Notes under the pieces: model-generated | Seen by the model: only the letters and a program-made list of their open reading frames with translations | Databases searched by the model: none | Told to the model about the DNA's origin: nothing | Assembly (NCBI GenBank): GCA_038087015.1 | Contig: JASBNA010000011.1 | Location: 496,001 to 560,000, forward strand | Origin: Cerrena zonata | Lineage: Eukaryota; Basidiomycota; Agaricomycetes; Polyporales; Cerrenaceae | Length of the DNA: 64,000 nt | Direction: 5' to 3' | In this document: positions 1-11,279 of the stretch, one piece after another | Position numbering within the stretch: the first letter of the stretch is position 1 | Layout of the letters: each line of letters starts with the position of its first letter | Translations under genes and position numbers: made by a program

Positions 1-3000
1 AGAACGACAACATTCGGATAACTGTCAATTCTTCTGACAAAAATGTTGTCGCGCGCAACGACTGTCTTCAACAGAGTGCGGAAATTTGTTGAGACACTCC
101 GTGGAAAGTGCCATGAACATCCAACTTACTGCGAAATCACTCAATCTTGGTACTTAGCGCGGAAAATAATTTTGGGACACTATATAGCCCATACTTCAAC
201 GACAAACCTGCATCTGTTCTATGTCTTGATCATGTTTTTCGCCGCACGTTAAACCTCAAGACAATGAGGACACTTTCTGAAGTCCATGACATCTTGTCCG
301 CATTTCACGGGTACACAGCGGTTCTCGGAGACGCCGCATTCATACCAGATCCTTGCCACAGGGATGGAATTCAACGACTCTTCGGGTTCACAATCACAGA
401 GGATAACACAGTGAATGTGTTTGCAGGAACCCTATTGCACACAGCCGTACAACAAGCCATTCCCGGGTCCAAACGAGCCGTTGAACTGGTTCCAATACTT
501 CGACGTGTTATCCAAAATATCCTCCGAACATGTGTTCAAGGAGAGAATTGGATGTGCAAACGGTGCCCGGTTTTATTTCCATGTTCAGTGTACACCATCA
601 ACGGGTGGTGGTGTGGATTGGAATCTTGCCGAAAGGGTCATGGTTTCCGCGATGCTCTTAGCATAAGCTCCGTCCATTTTCGGCTCCGAATAATGATGTT
701 GCAAGTCTCGATTTTCCATACGGCCGAGTATCTAGTCGAGAGAAGGGATCGAATTGATCAGCGACGGTGCGTCTTGACTAGGTGATATACACTATATATA
801 TACATATTGATCTCGTTTCAGAATCTGGTTACAGAACATCTACAACCTTCTTCACCCGATCCACCATTCTCTAGGGTCATTTGCTAATATTCATTTAGCA
901 AACTTTCCGGAGGCTCAAAAAGCTATCCCAATCATCAATCACTGGGTGGAGGATTGCCTCTTCTCTTTGCGATCGGATAGGTTTAGTCCTTTTTTCCTGA
1001 ATAATCTCGTCCAGATGTCGTCATTGGCATTTTTACTCAATCGATTTCGGGCACAAAGATATCTTGGAATAATTCCGTGTGTACAGAAGGAACCTCTACG
1101 GCGATATATCCGAGAAGACAATATGAATATCGTGCACGACATTCTCAAGCTCCTAGATGGATCAGGGGAACTGCCAATAGTTGCAGGAGTTCTCTTTCTT
1201 AAGTACATTATGCTTTCAAGTTTGCAGTTCCTATCCACTGATTAGATATCTTTCGTAGACGGGTTGTCTCCGCCAAATTGTGGATTAATTTCAGCAACGT
1301 CTGCTCCATCCTTGAATCTATCTGTTATTCCATTGTCATTACCCGTAGGCTGAGAAATGGCTCGTTGCATAACACGATTCTCCCAAGACAATGGATTTTG
1401 ACCCTTCCCACCGCTAATTCAGAGTCGATTGCTGCTCGTTCGATACCAATTAACTTGGTTGTTGAGCTCGTCGATATTGTTCATGCATTACTGGTGGGCA
1501 TATTCTCAAATAACCCGGAAGACTTTGGTAAGTGATTTGACATTCATTTCTGTATCTGGGAAACACTCAATGTATTGACATTTATAGAGTATCTTCTGTT
1601 CGAATACCGAAACTGGCAAGAATCAGATTTATGGCAAATCATATATATCTCACTGTCGCGCATGTAGGTACACTGCACGTGCAATGTCGTTTTATTACTA
1701 ATGACCACTTCCCTAGTTGTCGATCTCTATGTCTTCGTGAGTGAAAGGTCATCTTTCCATGATAAACCCTTCTCACCTCGTCTATAGTGAGCTGTAATAT
1801 GGCGACGCCACTCATTCGGGACCGTATTGTTTCAACCATACAGATTCTAGCTAAGTCTCAACACGAATTCCCAGCATTTTGTGCAATGTACGTCGCTATA
1901 TTGAAGAAGACTTCACTTATTAAACAGAGGCAATAGGTACGCGGAGGCGAGAAACTGGGATGAGCTTTGGTTTGCTCTTCGTGCGAGTGGACAGCAACCT
2001 CGCTCCACATTGGACGAACTACTGTTCCTACAGGATGAAACCCGTGCACCTCCCAAGAAGATCTGGGGAACTCGAACTATACCGTACCGAGAATGGAGTG
2101 CTGCTCTCAATGATCTTCAAGCCACTGCCTCCGGAAGTCACAACGACGCGAATCACTCAAGGAATATTGCAGTCCAATCCAACGCAGATGACTTAGAAAA
2201 GGATGGCGATGATGGAATGAGGGTTCATGCTATCTCTACCTCACATGAAGACATCGCGTCCGAGGAGCTACCTGCCGATGTAGTCGAACCTCTTGCCGCC
2301 GCAGACGACATAATCGTAAACGATTCTTTGGCCTCAGAGGAGCAGGTAAAGGCCGCGAGAACGATCCAACGTGCTTACAGAAATTTCTTCCGACGAAGAT
2401 CCGATCGTGCTTACAGAAGTTTATTCCAACAAAGATACAGTCATGCTGCATTGATCATTTTGAAAGCATATCGCCAGTATCGTGTCCGTAAAGATACTCA
2501 TCCGAGCAGAATTGTCGAAAGGAGATATCGACTGCGAAGCGCATGTCACGCCACCGTAGCGCAAGAATCCCTATCTGGCCTCTACAAGAGTTATTTCTGC
2601 GATCAACTACCTCACGCACTAGTCTGCTTAGAGGAGATGTACGCCTATGTATCGAAGTGCAAGGAAGCGGACGGGAAACGTCTGAGGGGTAATAAAGTGG
2701 TGCTCGAAGAAGTGCACGCGATTATGGCGAACAACGTGTAAGTGTGTCACAATCCTTACAACAATGATGTGTACTTACTTCAATCAAGCGCACTATTCAA
2801 GCAAGTTACGGGATTGCAAAAGGCTTTGGGCCCTCGTTCAGAGCTTCACCGTTCCCAAAATGTTGATCTACTCAAGCAGAAGATCCTGGAGCTCGAGCAG
2901 CTTGTGCGGAAATTGCCTCAGGGTATTTCCAATGAGTGGGCATTCGATTTTAGGATGGCCATGAGGGCTATGAAAGGAGTAGACGAAGTGCGAAGAAAGG

Positions 3001-3050
3001 AGAAGAGACCTCGCTTGAATATCGATGATATCGATTTGGTCTACTCTTGA
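1..3050 (+). CDS. TRANK1-like (UvrD/TPR-ankyrin) protein, C-terminal part, 5' end outside window
   Basis: I recognise this as the C-terminal third of the large TRANK1-like proteins common in mushrooms; function unknown. Approximate exons: 1-781, 822-1202, 1259-1527, 1588-1663, two short exons about 1719-1738 and 1793-1887, 1937-2737 and 2789-3050, stop TGA. Visible parts: a Cys/His cluster around 535-640 (C-x-x-C ... C ... C ... H, zinc-finger-like), a helical segment after 822 starting IWLQNIYNLLHPIHHSLGS, and an IQ calmodulin-binding motif (IQRAYRNFFRRRSDR, near 2365-2405) followed by an IQ-like copy (AALIILKAYRQYR). The tail ends PRLNIDDIDLVYS. Any helicase domain would lie upstream, outside the window. 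In the first 180 bases the homologous reading frame appears to change twice (near 55-60 and 165-175), so the gene is decaying or the sequence has indels there. Family assignment is from memory of the family; splice sites between 1663 and 1887 are the least certain. Confidence 0.6.
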
Positions 3051-4662
3051 ATCATGATTTTTTGTTGTGTAGTATAGTTCTTCAGCTTGTTACGCTTGAA
3101 TCGAATCTACAATGGTTGTGAGTGTGTATCACGTATGAGTACTGAGTACTTAGAGGCAACATATATGCACTCACCGTTATTGTATACTGTAGTACCCACT
3201 GGTGTGAGCGTACTGATTGGAATCGGAAGTTCAATTCCCCCAGTGTCCATTTTTGCGATCTTACTCAAGTTCCGTTGGCCGCTGCCGATCGTCTACTAGA
3301 CTTTTACCTGGTGCCTGTAGAACCCTTCCGACACTACTATTAGGGTGTATGTTTCCACTCTAGATTATTACACCACAAGACTTCTAAACCCATCATCAAC
3401 CGTATGTGAAGGAACAGATCATCTTGACACCAAGTTCGATGGTGGAACTCGGCGACAAGGTTCAACACTTGTTTATATCTTTGGCATCGTAATCAAGCAT
3501 CTTGGATAACCGGTGCATCTACTTGCTTCTCATTGACGTGTTCGATTTGGTGCTCACTTGAACATCCATCGTGGCAACCGGGGAAGACCTATGACTTGCT
3601 TTTTCTGCGCGATAGGAAGTCTTATACCTATTGTAGATCTTTGGCTCATTCGAACAAGTAAACCCATTGCTCAAAGAGCTAACATGCCACCTTCCATCTG
3701 CGATATTGATACACTTGTTGTTCCCGACATTTGATGGTTAACTAGGCAATATCAAGGAAACTCCATCTTAGTAATCGTTTCTGGCTCGCGGCTAATTTCA
3801 TCGAGGGGTACGTCAAGAGCTAGCAGGACGATGAAGCTTGATCCTGAAAAAGCCTCCCATCGATGCACACTTAAGACATTTCAATGAAACAGCCTACAAG
3901 GACCGCTGCAGACCATGATGTACAGGCATCGCAGCACCGGCCGCTTACTGGTCATAGGTGCAAACTACGCACCAGAAATAACCATTTCAAATCAGTGTCT
4001 GAATGCGCGTGCATGCAGGGTGACATTTTGAATGGACAGAGAAGCCAGTCGCAAAATCTTTGCTCACATCTGGACCCCCTTGGACGCAACCAAGAAGCTT
4101 CAAAACTGCATAGCATTCCGAGAACGAGCAGCAAATGGCCATTTCGAAGAAAGGGAAGAGTACGTAATCAGGCTCTCGATGAGTTTCTGGCTCCGAGGGA
4201 CTATGATGCCGAAAATATGGATCATCGTCTCGGATTCTTGAATTTTCTTCACTTAGATTGAAGTCCAATTCATTGTGCTATAATGGGATCTTCATGTTCC
4301 TGAGAGCCGGTCTAGGAATCCCAACTCAGCGAGAGGAAACTGCATTTGGCTGGACATACCGAGGTGACCGTTGACACCGTTGACAGATGCACGCCGGACA
4401 TGCTTCACGTCTCCTCGCGTGCTACTGTACTGCCCTGAGCTTCCATTGATGGTTTAATGGCCGTGAATATCACCAGATGCGACCCCTTTTAATCCAGCCC
4501 AGGAGCCATCGGACTCACTTGTATCACCACGCCTCTAGAAACAAGTAAATCGGACAGCCAACACTGACAGCGTGTAATCCCCTCAGGCACCCCGGGCCTT
4601 GTCTCTTTGTCTCTTAAAGCCTGTCTCGCTGCGTTCCTAATCCTTTACCCCCCACTAGGACG
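3051..4662. other. intergenic stretch without supportable gene
   Basis: Open frames here (for example 3884-4261 on + and 3987-4268 on -) are short, overlap each other on both strands and show no domain, signal peptide or splice pattern. The last 150 bases are pyrimidine-rich and probably belong to the promoter of the hydrolase gene starting at 4663. Confidence 0.5.
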
Positions 4663-5729
4663 ATGCAGCAACCTAGCTTTTGGAAGACGGTTTTGTCTAT
4701 TCTCTCATATGTCACTTGCTTTGGCGTCAGCTTAGCATCTTCGGCAACGACAAACGCACCTAGTACCCAACCCTCGCAAATACCTCTCGAAACATCTATC
4801 TCCCCCATCAATGGTACCATACCCTTCCACTATCAAGGCGAGACCTTCCAAACATTCTACAAGGTATTTGGCGACGTCAAAAATAAAAGCCAAACACCCC
4901 TCGTCGTCTTGCATGGTGGACCCGGTCTTACTCATGATTATCTGATCCCTATATCCGACCTCGCTCAGTCCGGGAACATCCCCGTCATCTTTTACGACCA
5001 GATCGGAAACGGACGCTCTACTCATCTCAGAGAGAAGCCGTCTGACTTCTGGTCTGTTCATCTCTTCGTAGAAGAATTGGACAATCTACTCAATTTTTTC
5101 CAAATTCACAAATCGTTCAACCTTCTCGGGCATTCGTGGGGTGGCGAACTTGCTGCCGAGTTCGCAGTACAGAAGCCGAAGGGTCTGAAGAAGCTCATTC
5201 TTTCCGATGCGCCCTCGTCCTCCGAGTTAATGGGAGAATCCGTGTTCCAGCTCCTTCAGGCGTTCCCGAAGGATATTCAGGATGCGATAGAGGGAGGACT
5301 GGCTGACCCTCAGAAATATTTCGCAGCATTTCAAGTCTTCAGCGCGGTTCACGGATGCACAGTAGTGCCTGTCCCTGGACCTCTAAATGCTTCGTTCTTA
5401 GCCGTTTTCGGTCCTGATGGAGATCCCACTGTCGCAAGCGCTCCGTAAGTGTTTCTTAATCATATTATCGTCGAACTTCATGTTGACCAGCGGGATGTAG
5501 TTTCCAAGATACTTGGACAATCATTGACCGTATTCCTCTGATTCACGCACCTACCCTTCTCCTGAATGGAAAGGCTGATCAAGTGCAGGACTTCGTAATG
5601 CAGCCATACTTCGACGGTATATCTGCTGTCAAATGGAGGACTTTCATGGCATCATCACATACCCCTTTTTGGGAGGAGCGCGAGTTGTATATGACGACGG
5701 TCTCAAACTTCTTGAGTGAGAAACGGTGA
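4663..5729 (+). CDS. Secreted S33 proline-iminopeptidase-like alpha/beta hydrolase
   Basis: Alpha/beta hydrolase of the peptidase S33 (proline iminopeptidase-like) type, expected to release N-terminal residues from small peptides. Exons 4663-5444 and 5501-5729 (56-bp phase-2 intron) give 336 residues. A hydrophobic N-terminus (residues about 8-26, ending ...FGVSLASSATT) reads as a signal peptide, so export is likely. The oxyanion motif HGGPG is at about 84-88, the nucleophile elbow GHSWGG places Ser158, and exon 2 supplies the likely acid (Asp287 in NGKADQVQDF) and base (His314 in SSHTPFWEE), so the triad is complete. It is the first of four family members in the window (12248, 36851 on -, 46287), all sharing the phase-2 intron right after a G[ST]xP/A-A-P segment. 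It opens the first UstYa cluster half, which suggests, but does not prove, a role in processing a secreted peptide. Confidence 0.85.
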
Positions 5730-6983
5730 TTAGGTGTTCGACATCATGGACCTTGAAGTGTATTTTGTGTAGCCGGATTGTGACATGTCTGTAGCTTACT
5801 GAACACGGACTCGGACACTGCGACGTATATTTGTAACAAATCATAAAATGCATGCCAAAGCTTTAAGTGACGAAAACGTCTACAAAAGAAAGTTTCAGGT
5901 ACACTGCCATTACTCTATACATCACCTTGAACAAACACAATTCTCGTTTCCGGTCGGAGTTCAAACAGTTCAGCGCTTGAGTGTCTACCTAATATGGGAG
6001 CCGACGATCTGTTAAGGCAAGCACCTTCGCAACAAACACGTCAAAACATATCTCTCAGCCGCAGTTATGACACCGCGGTTTTGTCTTAGTCTCCGATACC
6101 AATTACGGTGCATTACCAAACACATAACGCTGCAGGAAAATTGTCACCGATTCAGAAAACATGATATTGATATCAGCGCAGCAGCTCACAAATAGTGCGA
6201 TCTAACGCTTTCATAGGTTGACAGCACATTCTGCTTCACGTTGCTGTAGGCTTCCAAGCCTCTCAACGTAAGACACGGACTACAACAGTTGCCATGTAGT
6301 AGGTCACTGTATTCAGACCCATTCTGATCTGAATATAGTCGGCACATAACCAAATATCCCGTGTAACTCACTAAGGAAGGTGTTCCGAGCGACCGCACCA
6401 AAACACCTACTGCGGATGCATCGGTCCAAAATCCGTAGCTGCGGAGGTATGTTGCCTGAAATCTGATTGGAATGTTTCGAAAATCAAATAACAGGACATA
6501 CAGGTTTAACTTCAGACTTTGTTGGGTTCTATACTCAGACACACTCTCGAAGACTAGGTTGGGTTAGTCCTAATTCACATTTCGTATTCTAGTTCCACGG
6601 AGAAATACAATATCGAAGCATGAGCACTTTAAACAGAGACCAAGTATCCCTTCCTGAGATCGGCACCGGACTCATGTGTGAAATCGCTAGAGACGCGTTT
6701 AACCGTTTACCTGCGCCAGTTTCGCCGTGCCATGAGGTCACGTCCGTCGTCGTTTCCCTCGTAACTATACTTCCGTCTCCAAGCTATGTATGGCAGCAAC
6801 AGAACTCTGTCCATACATGTGATGATGGATTATTGTTACTCGTCGAATGACTGATGGAGTTCGCCAAGACCGGCAGGGTTTGGATGTATAAAAGGGCTTC
6901 GATCGTCGACAGGTAAGTCCCAAAAAACATCTTCTCTTCTTTCACTTCTATAACTCGCTTTCTTTTTCAAACACTCACTTAAC
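5730..6983. other. intergenic, includes promoter of the 6984 gene
   Basis: No gene is supportable. A 118-codon frame on the minus strand (6186-6542) has no recognisable motif and was not accepted. The final 100 bases hold a TATA box and a pyrimidine-rich stretch before the ATG at 6984. Confidence 0.5.
6887..6896 (+). promoter_or_regulatory. TATA box of secreted protein gene
   Basis: TATAAAAGGG lies 97 bases upstream of the ATG at 6984, followed by CT-rich DNA typical of strongly expressed fungal genes. The paralog at 19197 has TATATAAG at a similar distance. Confidence 0.6.
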
Positions 6984-7720
6984 ATGTTCTTCACCCGCTT
7001 TTTCACCGTCGCTGCAGCCGTGCTCTCCGTCGGTCTGGCTCAGGCAGCCCCTTTGCTTGCCACAGACCCAGGTAAGTTTTTAATGTATATTTTCTAACGG
7101 ATATTAAACTAAGAGGTCGAAATTGTAGTGTCTGCTTGTGGTCCTTCTGATGTTGGAAGCCGAAACCTTGGTGCTAGTTGCCAATTTACCTCCAACGGCT
7201 CTCCTGTCGTTTCTGGAAGTGAGTTTCTTCGATATATAACCATATACGACAACTCTAATCATCATTTCTATTCGTCCCAGCTTGTGTAAACCAGAACGGG
7301 AAGCTTACTTGCGTTGCGCCTGCAGCTGCTCAGCCCGCTCAGCCCGCTGCTCAGGCTGCTGCTCAACCTCAGGCCCAACCTCAGGCTCAGGCTGCAGCCC
7401 AACCTCAGGCTCAAGCCGCCGCACAACCTCAGGCCCAGGCTGCAGCCCAACCCGCTGCACAGCCTGCCGCTAACAACGCGGCCAACTCATCCGGCCCTTC
7501 CCCCCGTCAATTCAATGGAGGTAACAATGCCGCCAATCGTCCTCCCAACCCTCAGAACAACGCCCAGAACACTCCCCCTCCCCCTCAGAACAACCGTCAG
7601 CCCAACAATGCTCAGAACGCCCCTCCTCCTCCGAACAATGCTAACAATGCTCCTCCCCCTCAAAACAATGCGAACAACGCTCAGAACCGACCTGCGCCAG
7701 GTGGTCCGGGTAGACAATAG
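6984..7720 (+). CDS. Secreted 4-Cys protein with Gln/Ala then Asn/Pro low-complexity tail
   Basis: Unknown function. Exons 6984-7071, 7129-7218 and 7281-7720 give 205 residues. Exon 1 encodes a signal peptide (ends GLAQAAPLLATDP) with a phase-1 intron. The mature N-terminus is a small module with four Cys: SACG, GASCQF, then C-V-N-Q-N-G-K-L-T-C. After that come repeats of AAQPQAQ (about residues 70-110) and Asn/Pro blocks such as NNAQNAPPPPNNANN. The stop follows PGGPGRQ. The gene at 19197 is a clear paralog: same three-exon layout, 90-bp exon 2, same Cys spacing, but a different tail. The family might be cell-wall associated or effector-like; I do not recognise it as hydrophobin, which needs eight Cys. 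Many apparent frames on either strand here are shadows of the repetitive tail. Confidence 0.8.
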
Positions 7721-8312
7721 GTCTATTAGGAGATCGTATTGGAAGTTGCTCTGTGGTGGTACGGAGCGTTAGAGTTCGATGATTGTTTCTGATTTTCAGG
7801 TCGGTGGGATGGTCGTCTTCCATATAGGAACATAGCAGTATTACTGTAGTAGCTTGTGGTTGATGACATGTCATTTGAGATTGATTTGAACGCAACCTAA
7901 GTCTGTGGCCTAGAAAGTTCCATTTAAGGTAAGTACTTCTAAAGTAAATATGTCAAAACAATATTTCGATGATCGTCACTTCTCTGGCTCCGCTTCCATT
8001 GAGACCATCTTACAATGTCGTTTCTCAGTTCAATCCTTCCTATTCTTTTCTTACATTAAACAACCTGATAATGAAGAATGTCCGTTTGCACTTCATTCTA
8101 GGTGAGAGATGTAACAATCAAGGTGTTCCGACTAGCCACACACAGTATGTAGAGGAATGGCGGAAGGGTACTTTGATTTAATATTGTATGTTTTATCAAG
8201 TTATATTTTGAGAAACTTACTCATCGTTGTCTGCCAGGACGTCGTAGAAGTCACTATAATAACTATGCTTCCTGGAATGTTGCATGGTTCTCCAAACTAT
8301 ACACGAAAAGCA
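7721..8312. other. intergenic 3' region
   Basis: Lies between the stop of the secreted protein and the stop of the minus-strand UstYa gene. No domain-bearing frame seen. Confidence 0.5.
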
Positions 8313-8999
8313 TCATCGCGAATGTCCAGAAACGGCATAATAATCCTTGTCCTTCCACGTCTGATAATTCTTAGCAGCATAGTCCCACACCTGTCGCCAG
8401 TCTCGACACTGATGCATCGCTCCTGTCCCGAACACGATATGCCGCACCTGCCCATGTCGATTTACCACAGTCTCGCTGGGTTCCAACGTAGTGTCAGCGG
8501 CGCACAAAACCAACTGTCGCAAATAACCGAAACAATGCATGAGGTGAGCATCGACGTGAAGCGCCGATCCATTTCTGTACGCTCTGAAAACTGCTTCTAA
8601 GTTGTTCAGGCAGTGGATCTGATGGTATAACGTCACTGCGTAGTACTTTTCTTCTCTTCCTTCGTCATATCGAATGAAGCCACGACCAGGGGGCACTATG
8701 GCATCCCAGTTGATATAGTTGTCTGTGGCAGCGTATTCATATTCGATCTCCTCATATTCTAGAGCAACTGGATCGGGGATGAGGGGTATGCTGGTACGAC
8801 GTCCGTTGATTACTGTGTCGACGATGCTTTCTGAAGGTTTCTTAGATTCCATATCTTTTCAGTCGATGCGAAACTCACCTGGTACGTGTTGGATCCTTGA
8901 AAAGGTACTAAAAACACTAATCGCGAATGATAGAAGCAGTACAGATACTCCTATGTGTACAGCGCGTGTAGGGACCAAGTAGAATGAGGTGGATGACAT
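8313..8999 (-). CDS. UstYa-like (DUF3328) protein, subtype A, copy 1
   Basis: UstYa-family proteins are membrane-anchored, metal-dependent oxidases/cyclases found in fungal ribosomal-peptide and mycotoxin clusters. Exon 1 is 8999-8879 and exon 2 is 8812-8313 (66-bp phase-1 intron), 206 residues. Exon 1 encodes one membrane span (HIGVSVLLLSFAISVFSTF). The family signatures are both present: HQIHCL and HCFGYLRQLVLC, followed by TLEP and a late HQCRDW motif. Upstream of these is the PPGRGFIRY segment shared with the copies at 35475 and 41821. Start chosen because it yields the membrane anchor and a splice with the same phase as all paralogs. The next UstYa gene (9421) is divergent from it, leaving about 420 bp of shared promoter. 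Confidence 0.85.
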
Positions 9000-9420
9000 G
9001 TCAACGAACGCGAGACGGACGGATGAGAGGACCAAAAACGTACCTCTTGAACGGTCGCATTCCCAACTATGAAGCTATCGGCAACACTCGGTCGGCGATT
9101 CATTCATTACCCTTCAACAGCTCTTCCTATTTTTTGAAACCTTGACTCGGGCGTCATCTTCTTGGCCTTCTCCTTCGAGAACAAGTACAAACAAACGAAA
9201 CCCACGATCCTATTCTATTCGCATTCTACTCCGAATCGTCCGAACGCCCGGCGGAAATACTTTACTGTTGCGATATGGAGAAGGGTTGAACATCAGAACA
9301 GGGTTCTGGCCAGACGCTCAACCTAAGATCTGAGTCTGGGTGATCTTGTTTAGGGCGACCAGTTACCATGCCCTGACGTTACTAGCCATTCTTACAGAGA
9401 GAGACACTTTCGGGTCCACC

Positions 9421-10122
9421 ATGAAGTCCGTATTTCTGAATACCAAGCAGATCATAGTCTTCTTGCTCGGAATTACCTGTGTACTCAATATGCGGTTTAT
9501 CTGGGTACATTTATCGACCCAATCCCCAAGAAACCAACAAGCATTCTGTATGTGCATGAAGGTTACCACCAATGTTCAAACTTACCCTAACAAATATATT
9601 GGTGGTATAGCGTATAGAGGGCATGATCGTCCAAATCATCTCCCCATACCCGTTGCCACTTTCCCGACAGCTCTTATGACAGTAGAAGAGTCTGTTCATT
9701 ACCCCGTACTTGGTTCAACCTCGGACAAAGTGTGGTCTTCCATCACCTCGTCGTCATATGGATACATTAGACTCGGCCCTGAACATCGCTTATTCGACAC
9801 ATCCATGTCACACGAGTTACATTGTCTTCGCGTATTGAATCTTGCTTTGGGCGAAAGCCATATCCCCGAGACGAAACATATTCAACATTGCCTGAATTAT
9901 ATTCGGCAGGGCATCCTCTGCGATTCCGACCTTACTCTTGAACCGGGAGATTTCGAGGAAAGAGATCTTACAGTTGAGAAGGTTGGTGCGACCTATGTCT
10001 GTCGTGATTGGAGTCTTTGGTACAATGTCATGGGTGATCATGATGTGTTATGGTCGAATATTACCAGGTACATGATTCTGCTTTCCCAGAATGACATTTT
10101 CATGCTGAATCTACCCTCCTAA
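9421..10122 (+). CDS. UstYa-like (DUF3328) protein, subtype B, copy 1
   Basis: Exons 9421-9547 and 9611-10122 (63-bp phase-1 intron) give 212 residues. Exon 1 holds the membrane anchor (QIIVFLLGITCVLNMRFIW). Exon 2 begins YRGHDRP, then VEESVHYPVLG, GYIRLGPEHR, the first metal motif HELHCLRVLNLA, the second HCLNYIRQGILC, LTLEPGDFEERD and VCRDWS. It is most like the gene at 37393, with which it shares intron position and the sequence FEE[RK]D after the second motif. The C-terminus runs about 20 residues past that of its paralog, so the last coding bases are less sure. It converges with the 10813-10152 gene, with only about 30 bp between stop codons. Confidence 0.8.
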   Translation: MKSVFLNTKQIIVFLLGITCVLNMRFIWVHLSTQSPRNQQAFCMCMKVTTNVQTYPNKYIGGIAYRGHDRPNHLPIPVATFPTALMTVEESVHYPVLGSTSDKVWSSITSSSYGYIRLGPEHRLFDTSMSHELHCLRVLNLALGESHIPETKHIQHCLNYIRQGILCDSDLTLEPGDFEERDLTVEKVGATYVCRDWSLWYNVMGDHDVLWSNITRYMILLSQNDIFMLNLPS

Positions 10123-10151
10123 ACGTAGTGGACTTCGATAAAGGACATCCC

Positions 10152-10813
10152 TTATCTGTGCTCCCTACTATTTCTCTCAGCAGCTTCGTAAACCGTTGTC
10201 CAGTCCCTACAAGTATGTGTAATATCCCACACTGTTATCCCTCGTCCGACCGTGGTTCTAACGCTCTCCAATGTCGTGTCCGTACGACAGAGTACCATCT
10301 GTCTCAAATAGTTCATACAGTGGTTCACTAGGCTTTGCGTCTGTTTGGTATGGTGTGACGAACTGTCGTTATGATTTTCGAGAATAGCAGTTCGAATGAT
10401 GTTCAAGCATCGAAGTTGGTGAAACATCGATACCGTGAAAGGTCTGTGTTGAGAACCAAGGTAGACAATTGTGCCTCCGGTAGGTAAAGTCATGTTCCAC
10501 TCCGCCCCCCCTAGAGGAGTCTCGATGGAATAATGTTGCGAGTCCTCGTACGACATATGAATGGTTTCCAATGCTCCGATTTCCCAGGTTCGAGGGTAAT
10601 CGTTAGCGAAATATGCTACAGTTGCATACCGTTATCACATTGCATTGTCGACACATTGGTGAACGTACTGTATTGGGAGGATGATCGCTCGTGTCCCCTC
10701 CATGTGTCTCGAACGCCGTCACTTTCAGCAGCCAAGAGAGTCAGCATCATAGTCACTATGAGCATAAGACTGGCTACTGCCAGCCCGATTCGTTCACGAC
10801 GCCGGCCTTGCAT
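10152..10813 (-). CDS. UstYa-like (DUF3328) protein, subtype C (HQLRC variant), copy 1
   Basis: Exon 1 is 10813-10669, exon 2 is 10615-10152 (53-bp phase-1 intron); 202 residues. The N-terminus has a basic stretch (MQGRRRER) then a membrane span (LAVASLMLIVTMMLTLLAA). Exon 2 continues DYPRTWEIGALETIHMSYEDSQHYS. The first family motif is HQLRCL rather than HxxHC, so one expected metal-ligand His is Arg; the second motif HCMNYLRQMVLC is intact, and TLESV stands where TLEP is usual. The same Arg occurs in the paralog at 38813, so it is inherited and not a sequencing slip. Whether this subtype is catalytic or a partner subunit cannot be told from sequence. Confidence 0.8.
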
Positions 10814-11279
10814 CTCTTCGCGATGAGTACGCAGATGCCGATAAGGATAATACCTTGAAAATTATCATTCATCTAAGCTATAGTACCTGGTACTTGACAG
10901 CCTATCGATTCTGATATTGAAGAACATCAATCCATAGGATAGTAGTGCCACGTACTCAGGGCTTCGTCAATTCATATTCATCATTCCTATCAAGGGCATT
11001 TCTCAATGTTCTTAGACCCCAGATGTGTTTCTATTTAAAGAACTGTTATACGTATTCTTTTCACGAAGTATCTGTTTCAGATCAGCTCCGAGTTCATGGT
11101 CATGAACATGATCTCTACTTCCCACTCCTGAGTACACCTATCTGTCTATCTTCCAAATATAAGCTGAGATAGTGAGCAGACGGTTCATGATACCGTACTA
11201 ATTACTTCCACAGTTCATACAAGTACGTTTTTGAATCATACTTCTTGAATGCTTTTGTTTCCTAAACATGTCTACAGTC
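10814..11279. other. intergenic, probable shared promoter
   Basis: Sits between the divergent starts of the subtype C UstYa gene (-) and the small TM protein gene (+). Nothing else seen. Confidence 0.45.

Noticed and set aside
3884..4268. Overlapping frames on both strands upstream of the first hydrolase
   Set aside because: No recognisable domain and no splice support; might be old transposon debris, but I could not show it.
6186..6542. 118-codon frame on the minus strand
   Set aside because: No motif, no signal peptide or span, no paralog in the window, AT-rich surroundings; probably chance.
6984..7720. Hydrophobin interpretation of the secreted Cys protein
   Set aside because: Hydrophobins need eight Cys in a fixed pattern; only four are present.
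7314..7772. Leu/Arg/Pro-rich frames over the secreted protein tail on both strands
   Set aside because: Shadows of the repetitive Gln/Ala/Pro coding frame, which alone continues the spliced Cys module.
10069..10127. Additional 3' intron in the subtype B UstYa gene
   Set aside because: Splice-like signals exist, but the downstream frame is only antisense to the next gene; the in-frame stop at 10122 is simpler.
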